From Salarias fasciatus (Eukaryota; Chordata; Actinopteri; Blenniiformes; Blenniidae): a DNA stretch of 64,000 nt. Where the stretch lies: contig NC_043758.1 of NCBI RefSeq assembly GCF_902148845.1, positions 18,982,798 to 19,046,797 of the forward strand, read 5' to 3'. The notes below the pieces were generated by a model. The model worked only from the letters and a program-made list of their open reading frames with translations, ran no database searches and was not told where the DNA came from. Shown here piece after piece: positions 57,599 to 64,000 of this stretch. How positions within the stretch are numbered: the first letter of the stretch is position 1; each line of letters starts with the position of its first letter. The position numbers and the translations under genes were made by a program.

Positions 57599-60500
57599 CT
57601 GAAAGAAAGAAGAAAAAAAAAAAAAAACCCATGGGCAACAGTGTGACAGAGGGAAAATTTCACAACACAATCCAAATAGAGCAAGACGCGTGCCAAACGT
57701 CAAATGTGGGAGGGTTGTAATGATGTCCTCATCAGCTTTTCCCAACTGAGATTTTTTTTTTTCATCACAAATCTCACAAACCCAACAGAATGACGGTGAG
57801 CCACTCCTCTAAGTGGCTCCCCGTCAAACACTACAGCGGCTGTCTGTTGTGCGTGAATAACCACAGTATGGCACTGTCTCTCGCTGTCTGCGCCAACTCC
57901 GACAAGACTTTTCATCCCCCAGCGGTTGCAAGAAGCAGGTGTGTAGCAAAAAGGATTTGCTTTCACTTCACATTTCTTCCAACATTTTCCTCTGTTCCAC
58001 TGTGTCCACTTCTTCACAGTCCCTCCGTCAAAGTCCCCGTCGCCTTCTCTCCCTGCCGCACACGACTTCTCCTCCAGCTGCAGGTTTAATCGTCTGTGAT
58101 GGAGTCTTCATGTCAGTGCTGGGAGTCTGGGACCATCCGATGGCTTCTGTTTGACTCTACACCACTGATCTGGGTTGGCATCACCAAGTTAGTGCTGTGT
58201 GGCTAAAGCACAGCTCCAGCAGCGTTTGTGGTGAAGTAGTTCCCACAAGGACGGCAGCACTCAGCAGGTATGAGGCATGTTCTACAAAGTGCTTTGGGGT
58301 TAGCGATATATTTGTGTCTCATGCATGCCTTCCTATATAATGACTGAATGCTACCATGCTTGTCATTCGTAATCAAACCTAGTCATTATGTGAGTCACAC
58401 AGGCAGCTTCTCTCTTTTCACTGCAAACCACATGCAGGTGGGATCCTGCTGTCTATCTTATCTCTCTCTCTCTTTTTTTTTCACATCTGCCATCTCCATA
58501 TCCGTTCTACCGGCTGCCATCTTCCACTTCCTCTCCTCTTTAGACCTGAGAAAAATATATATGTGGTGTCAAATAATCACACGTTGACACCCATCAGTGT
58601 CTGACTTTATTTCCCTTCAGGTGCCAAAGGCGTTAAGACTTCACCGAAATGATACATGGTTTAGGTTTTTTATTTCCCCCCCATTTTTCTTGCTTCCATA
58701 CATAAGATGAGGCAGACAGTCATGTCAAGGTTTGTGTGCCACAGGAGATGCCAAGGTCTGTGTATAATCCTTATCCTATGTCATGCTGACAGATTTTTAT
58801 TTATTTATTTATTGCAGCATAGAAGCAGCATAAATAAAGTGCAATAAATAGGTCAATGACTTCTTTTTTTTAAAATAAATGTATGTAATTCTGCAACATT
58901 TTGCATGTGGTTTTTCCTCTAGAAGGAAGTCTGACTTTGATTTGTCAAAAAGATTTAAAAGAAAAGGGCAAAACAGAGGAGTAACCAAAAATGCCTGCAA
59001 AGTGAATGGAGGAGTCAGAATGTCCTTCAGTTGAAGAACTAATGTGCCACATTCAGAACAGGCCAGCTTCCCCCATCTCCTTCAATCAGGTATCCTCCAG
59101 TCAAATGTAATATTTCACAAACCATCACAGCTGATGTAATAAAGGAGACACTCCTGGAAAAGTGAGGCAGCTGAAAATGGAAATGCGGCGTCGATGATAG
59201 CTGACAACAACAGAAAATCTAGAAAAGCTTTTTCTTTGTGTTACCCCAATCAAGTTTGTTGTGTATTTGTGCCTGTCTCTTTGTTTGTACTGAGCCCTTC
59301 ATGAATTGCATGCGTCATCTATAGCATTTATCCGAACACCAAGAGGCTTTCTCCTTTGTCGCCTCTGCCGTTCAATAATTAATAACAACAGTTTGCTTAT
59401 TTACTTGTCTGCGGTTCACATCAGTTTAATGAGTATGATGAGGACCTTTCTGTCACAATAGCTCCTAAATGTCAAAGAAAAATGCACATTACCTTGGGGT
59501 AATGCACCGTATTTATTCACAACATTCAGTCCTGGCATTAAGTGACATGACGACCCTCATCTGGAAGAAAATAGCACCAACTCACACTCTACTCCTGTAG
59601 TTTGTGTAGTTCTTTGTCTGAATATAAATGTTTGTACTCTGTGCTTAACAGAACAGGTTTTGTTCTCTTGCTTTGACACCTCAGAGAGATTTATTTGTGG
59701 CAGTACTGGAACTCCGTCCAGTAACAGCAGCAGTAACGACTTCCCCAGCTTACTAACATCGCCTGCACACAACACAGGCGAACCAAATGATCCACGGTTT
59801 TGACCTTGGGAACAACAGGGAGTGATTTACCCCATAACACCGTGACGGCCATGAGGCACTTGTTCCAAATTTTGGGCGGCCAAAGAGCATTTAGTCGTTT
59901 GTGATGGCGACAGAAGCCCAGGGACATGCTCTGATTTCATTTTCTCACTAACATACTGGAAAGCCCCACTTTTATCATCCCGTCTCTGAAGGGCCACAGA
60001 AACATCAGCAGGTTCAAGACGAGAAAGAGAGAGCAAAAGAAACACAAAGACAGAGCTGGAAAAGTATCAGAGGAGGAGCAGAGAGAGACTTGAATGGTGC
60101 TCAGAAAAACAAGAGAAAGGCCGTCATAAGAAGATACTCCAAGACTGATGAATTACTTATCTTTGCTGCAGTGTAGGCTCTGCCCAACTGACAGCCATAG
60201 TAAAAACTACAACACAAACACACTGACTCACACAGAAATCCCAGCCAATCATTTCAGCGAATGATTCTTAACTAATGACATCGAGCAGATATGTACCTGT
60301 CCAACCAGGTGAACGGAAGATAAATATTGACCTTTGGCTTAATTCTGTGTTAAATCTCAGTGGACATCTTTATTTGCGGGCAATTGCACCACCATGTTTA
60401 ATGGCTAGGTGCTGCCTGCAAACTACACCTGGATGCAAAATTAAAACAAAGGGTATCATCAACAGCAGCAACAACAAAAGATATGTGCTGGAGATAAAGA

Positions 60501-62380
60501 AAGAGCTGAAAAGGTTCCACGGAACTGACGAGAACTGTGGTGTTGTGGATTCATCATGATGAAAGACCTTTTTTCACATAACAGCAACCATGCGATCAAG
60601 TGTAAGGGTGAAAGTACAACACATTCTCACTTTGAGGTGAAACTGCGGTCAATGTTAACACATAAAGGTCATCGTGTACAAAGTCACATCCTCAGGACTT
60701 CCATTTAACTGAGTTTTCTTGCTCTTACGTTTCACAATCGGCACAAGCTCATAAAACTTTCTGCCTCGCTGTCCAATTAAACATAAATTATTTGGAGCAA
60801 TAAAACCTAATGTGGAACAACATAGATCTACACAGCTGCTTCAGGTTGTGTTAAAACGCCGGCTACAGCAGAGATCTTTTCGTCTCTCCATGCTTTCTCG
60901 CTTCAGTAGGTGCTCAACCCTTGCAAATTTACAGCTGCGCTCAGCACCGGTCCAGACAGCCAGAGCGAGGCTCAGGGTGACTCTGCTCACATTTGCTGAT
61001 GGACTGCTGAGACCAAACCGAGCAGAAACGACTGTAATAACAAGCGAATTGGAGAGCAGTTTCAGAGCCACCAAGAGCAGAAAAGCAGAAGTTTCAGTAT
61101 TTTCACAAACAACATTTTTGAGAAAAAGATGATCTGAGGCTGTTGAAGGATGACGTCAGCCTGTCCCAATTCAACAACTCTCACAGCCCACTAATGCATC
61201 CTCTGCTTTAAGACGCAAAAGGATCTGAGAGGTGTATTCTTAACAGTCTCTCATATCCTTCAACAACACGGCAGCAGTAACAACACTTTGTACCAGACAC
61301 TGCATGTTCATCCAGATTCATGTAAAACTGAAGAATTCTCAAGTTTCCTCAAAGTTCAGTTTTTTTTCCAGCTAGAGGTGACCTTTAAGATCATTGATGG
61401 CTTAACTTGTGTGGTAAACACGATGCCAAAACTTCAGTAATTTGTAGAGACAATGGATATACTTACATTCACATTCAATGTACGGATCAACAAAGCAACA
61501 AAGCAAAATGTTCTGCACCCCGACTCAGGTCTGTCATTCATATAGAAGGGAATCAAAAGTCAAAAAGGCTTGACATCAATATTATTCTCTACTTAATGAT
61601 CAGTATAGTAGATTTTAACCTGCTATGAAGAGCACTTCTGGCAGCAGATGGATTTTTAATTGTCATGTGGATGAATCAGAATCAAGGACAAAACACAACT
61701 CAATTAAGTTTGAGAAGCAAAGAGAGAAACTTTTGCCGGTCTAGCTGGCAACATGGTTAAATAAAAAAAATATCAAGAACAGATTGTTCAAATAGAGGCC
61801 ATGTGAGACCCTATTTGACTGAATAAAAACAGCCAATTTTTCCAACCTGGAAAATAGTTGGAAACCCCAGAAAAGGCAAGCTGAACTTGTACTGAGTTCC
61901 AATTATTTTAACCACCTCAGCTCAAAGTTGAACTTCACTCGACCACAAAGGTTAAGTACACACAACTTAAGGGTACCTTTTCTTTTTTATTTTTTAAGAT
62001 GCCAGTTTGCTCCTGAGAAAAACATGCAAAAAAAAAAAAACAAAACAAAAAAACAGGTGCTATTCCTATTTTGAGAGTTTAGGAATACAGTATTTTTTTG
62101 GGGGAAAACATCCAAATTCCTGCTAAAGGAGCAATTTTAATAACAGAAATTTAGCTGGTGTTTTCAACTTCAAAGAGCTTTTAAATCTACTTATTCTTTT
62201 AGCATGTGATGTTCGAGTGATATCGCTCACATTGTGTGAGGGAAACATACATTATTGGTTTGCTCGCTTCTCTGTATTTAACCCTGACTGATGCAGTAAC
62301 AGAGTTCAGGTCACCTTCCTCTTTTGTTGAACTGGAATCACACAAAAACTGCCTTTTTCACAGCCTAACCTTGTGTGCGC

Positions 62381-62445
62381 GCACACACACACACACACAC
62401 ACAAAGACACACAAAGACACACACAGACACACACAGACACACACA

Positions 62446-62490
<45 letters not shown>
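62381..62490 (+). repeat. (CA)n / ACACACAGAC minisatellite
   Basis: Pure CA flanks a central block of about ten-base ACACACAGAC and ACACAAAGAC units. It abuts the left end of the MITE. Confidence 0.95.
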
Positions 62491-62491
<1 letters not shown>

Positions 62492-62765
62492 CTCGTATTT
62501 CTATCCTTGTGGGGACCGTCCATTGACTCCCATTCATGTCTAGCCCCTAACCCTGACCCTTACCCTAACCCTAACCCACACCACAACAAAGCCTAACCCT
62601 AAAGAAATGTTTTTGCACTTTTACTTTTTTCAGTAACAACAACATGGTCAAGAAAACACTGTTTCTCCTACTTAGGACCGGAAAAAGGTCCCCACAAGGC
62701 ACGTCGTTCCACGTTTTGCTATCCTTGTGGGGACATTTGGCCCCAACAAGGATAGAAATACGAGA
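62491..62765 (+). mobile_element. 275-bp non-autonomous palindromic DNA element (MITE)
   Basis: The left end begins TCTCGTATTTCTATCCTTGT. The right end (62741-62765) is its reverse complement with about two differences over 25 bases. The interior contains CCCTAACCCTAA-type bases (62544-62577) and a subterminal palindrome (62719-62755). No coding capacity is seen. It sits exactly inside CA repeats, so target-site duplications cannot be read. The sequence 'TATCCTTGTGGGGAC' is widespread in fish; the superfamily is not assigned. Confidence 0.75.
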
Positions 62766-62813
62766 ACACACACACACACACACACCACACACCACACACC
62801 ACACACCACACAC

Positions 62814-62861
<48 letters not shown>

Positions 62862-62870
62862 CAGCAGCAG
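62766..62870 (+). repeat. (CA)n with ACACACC heptamer array and (GCA)4
   Basis: After the MITE, CA units pass into about five ACACACC heptamers (about 62784-62822), then pure CA and four GCA units. Confidence 0.95.
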
Positions 62871-64000
62871 ATTTCTCCTCTGCTACAGAGACACACAAAC
62901 AAACCAACTAAGCCTGTGTCATAATTTTAATGCAACATTTCGTGCTCTGACTTGGTCAATACAAGAACCCATTACAAACATTTCAGTCTCCTTTGTCTAT
63001 CAAAGCTTCACTCCTCCTGTGCCGTCCCCCTCCTCTCTGATCCTCCCACACACAGCTGCTGCTCTTGGTCCTTCTGTCTCCCTTCCTTCAGTTTCTGCAG
63101 CTCATTTATTTCCTATTATTTTAGGGGATTTCTTCATACTAAATATTAAGTCTTTCCTATACTATGTGGTTGTTTTGTGCCTCATTCTTCAAAAAAGCTG
63201 TATCAAATAAGGCTCTGTGAAGGAAATAATTGCTGTAAATTCTGCAGCTTTCAAAAATGAAGCTGCAGAATTGCAGATACTTTTATTGAGACTTCATACA
63301 GTCACGCGCCGATATATCTTTTGTCCCGGATTAGAGGATTGTTTCCATTCCCGTGTGAAAATTGTCTCTCAACTTATGAGATATGCAGGTTCCTTCTAAT
63401 TCGGAGGTCACAAACGAAGCACATCTACTTGTATCATAATGTGTTTTGACTTCACTTGGTAATTGGAAACTTTAATTATAATCCCTTTAAGTTCAAGCTA
63501 ATTTAAATGAAATTTTAGGGAGAAGAACATTAATCCTCTGTGACTCTGCCTAACTGATTTTGTGCTGTGACCCACAAGCTACATAATGTTGTTGGGAGCA
63601 GACAGGCATGCTGATCGCACAGGCTGCTGACTACAAAAAGCCCTATTTTGTATTCATACATTTAGATAGGCGCTGATAAAATGCACAATATCAGCTGTCT
63701 GCAGAGCATAAAATAGGAAACCTCCTGATTAAATGACACGCTGCGCACTGAAGTTGCCTGGGTTTTCATCTCTAGCTGAACTGCCTGAGAATTTTAAAGC
63801 AGATGTAAATAAAATATAGAATGTATCAAAATGCACACGTTCATACTTTCATTGTACGACTCAGATTTTGTCAGTGTGGCCAGCCAGGCTGCAGTGAATG
63901 CCACGTAACTGATGCTGTCCCAGCTCTCCTCCATACATGAATCATATGGGTTCATTATGGAAAACATGGTGGGTACATTATGGAAAAATCTGAGCTATCT

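Larger units (their letters stand above)
57599..64000 (-). other. sphkap 5' intron (at least 6.4 kb), exons not found
   Basis: The exon at 57598 has a clean acceptor, so this region is an intron of sphkap or contains its missing N-terminal exons. I looked on the minus strand for the human-like 'LLEST.YWLQNQ' segment and did not find it. Contents are AT-rich sequence, a T-rich stretch near 58795-58815, the MITE and CA repeats at 62381-62870, and a short hairpin at 63238-63272. Confidence 0.6.

Noticed and set aside
59557-60045. Overlapping minus-strand frames upstream of the first sphkap exon found
   Set aside because: They were tested as the missing N-terminal exons; no similarity to the SPHKAP N-terminus and no clear donor in phase 0 was found.
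62544-62577. Interstitial telomere from a chromosome fusion
   Set aside because: Only a few imperfect CCCTAA units are present and they lie inside the MITE, so they belong to that element.
1-64000. tRNA, rRNA, CRISPR, LTR-retrovirus, Polinton or toxin genes
   Set aside because: No cloverleaf, spacer array, long terminal repeat pair, or capsid, envelope or integrase-like frame was recognised by eye.

Overview
The window is vertebrate nuclear DNA, almost certainly from a percomorph-type teleost. It has compact spliced genes with GT-AG introns, abundant (CA)n, (TA)n and (ATCC)n microsatellites, and interspersed repeats typical of fish. Gene order (mrpl44, agfg1, slc19a3, daw1, sphkap) matches the human 2q36 block from memory (AGFG1, SLC19A3, CCL20, DAW1, SPHKAP), with MRPL44 also from 2q36. 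No bacterial, CRISPR, tRNA, rRNA, LTR-retrovirus or capsid-bearing element was recognised.

Layout: (1) 197-1102, minus: a single-exon dnaaf1/LRRC50-like gene, head to head with (2) mrpl44, plus, 4 exons, 1354-3307. The 251 bp between their start codons holds a near-perfect RFX X-box. (3) agfg1, plus, 4825-26611, 14 exons including a conserved 24-residue cassette, plus one further candidate cassette. (4) Two tandem slc19a3-type thiamine transporter genes, minus: copy A 27546-30350 (7 exons, 492 aa) and copy B 30698-34249 (8 exons, 485 aa). (5) daw1, plus, 35093-43904, 13 exons, 415 aa, with an X-box 44 bp upstream of its ATG. (6) sphkap, minus, 45968-57598, nine 3' exons (1490 codons) including one 3.4-kb exon. 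Its first coding exon(s) were not found and probably lie beyond 64000. The rest is introns, UTRs, simple repeats, decayed LINE/SINE-like pieces and one palindromic MITE (62491-62765).

How the genes relate: dnaaf1 and daw1 act at successive steps of one pathway, cytoplasmic assembly and then intraflagellar delivery of outer dynein arms, and both carry RFX-type promoter motifs here. The two SLC19 paralogues are probable vitamin B1 carriers. Both have Gln where remembered human SLC19 proteins have a substrate-site Glu, and their intron sets differ strongly. agfg1 works in clathrin/VAMP7 trafficking, mrpl44 in the mitochondrial ribosome, and sphkap anchors PKA type I. Exon limits were worked out by hand from splice sites, reading phase and remembered human proteins; no alignment was run.
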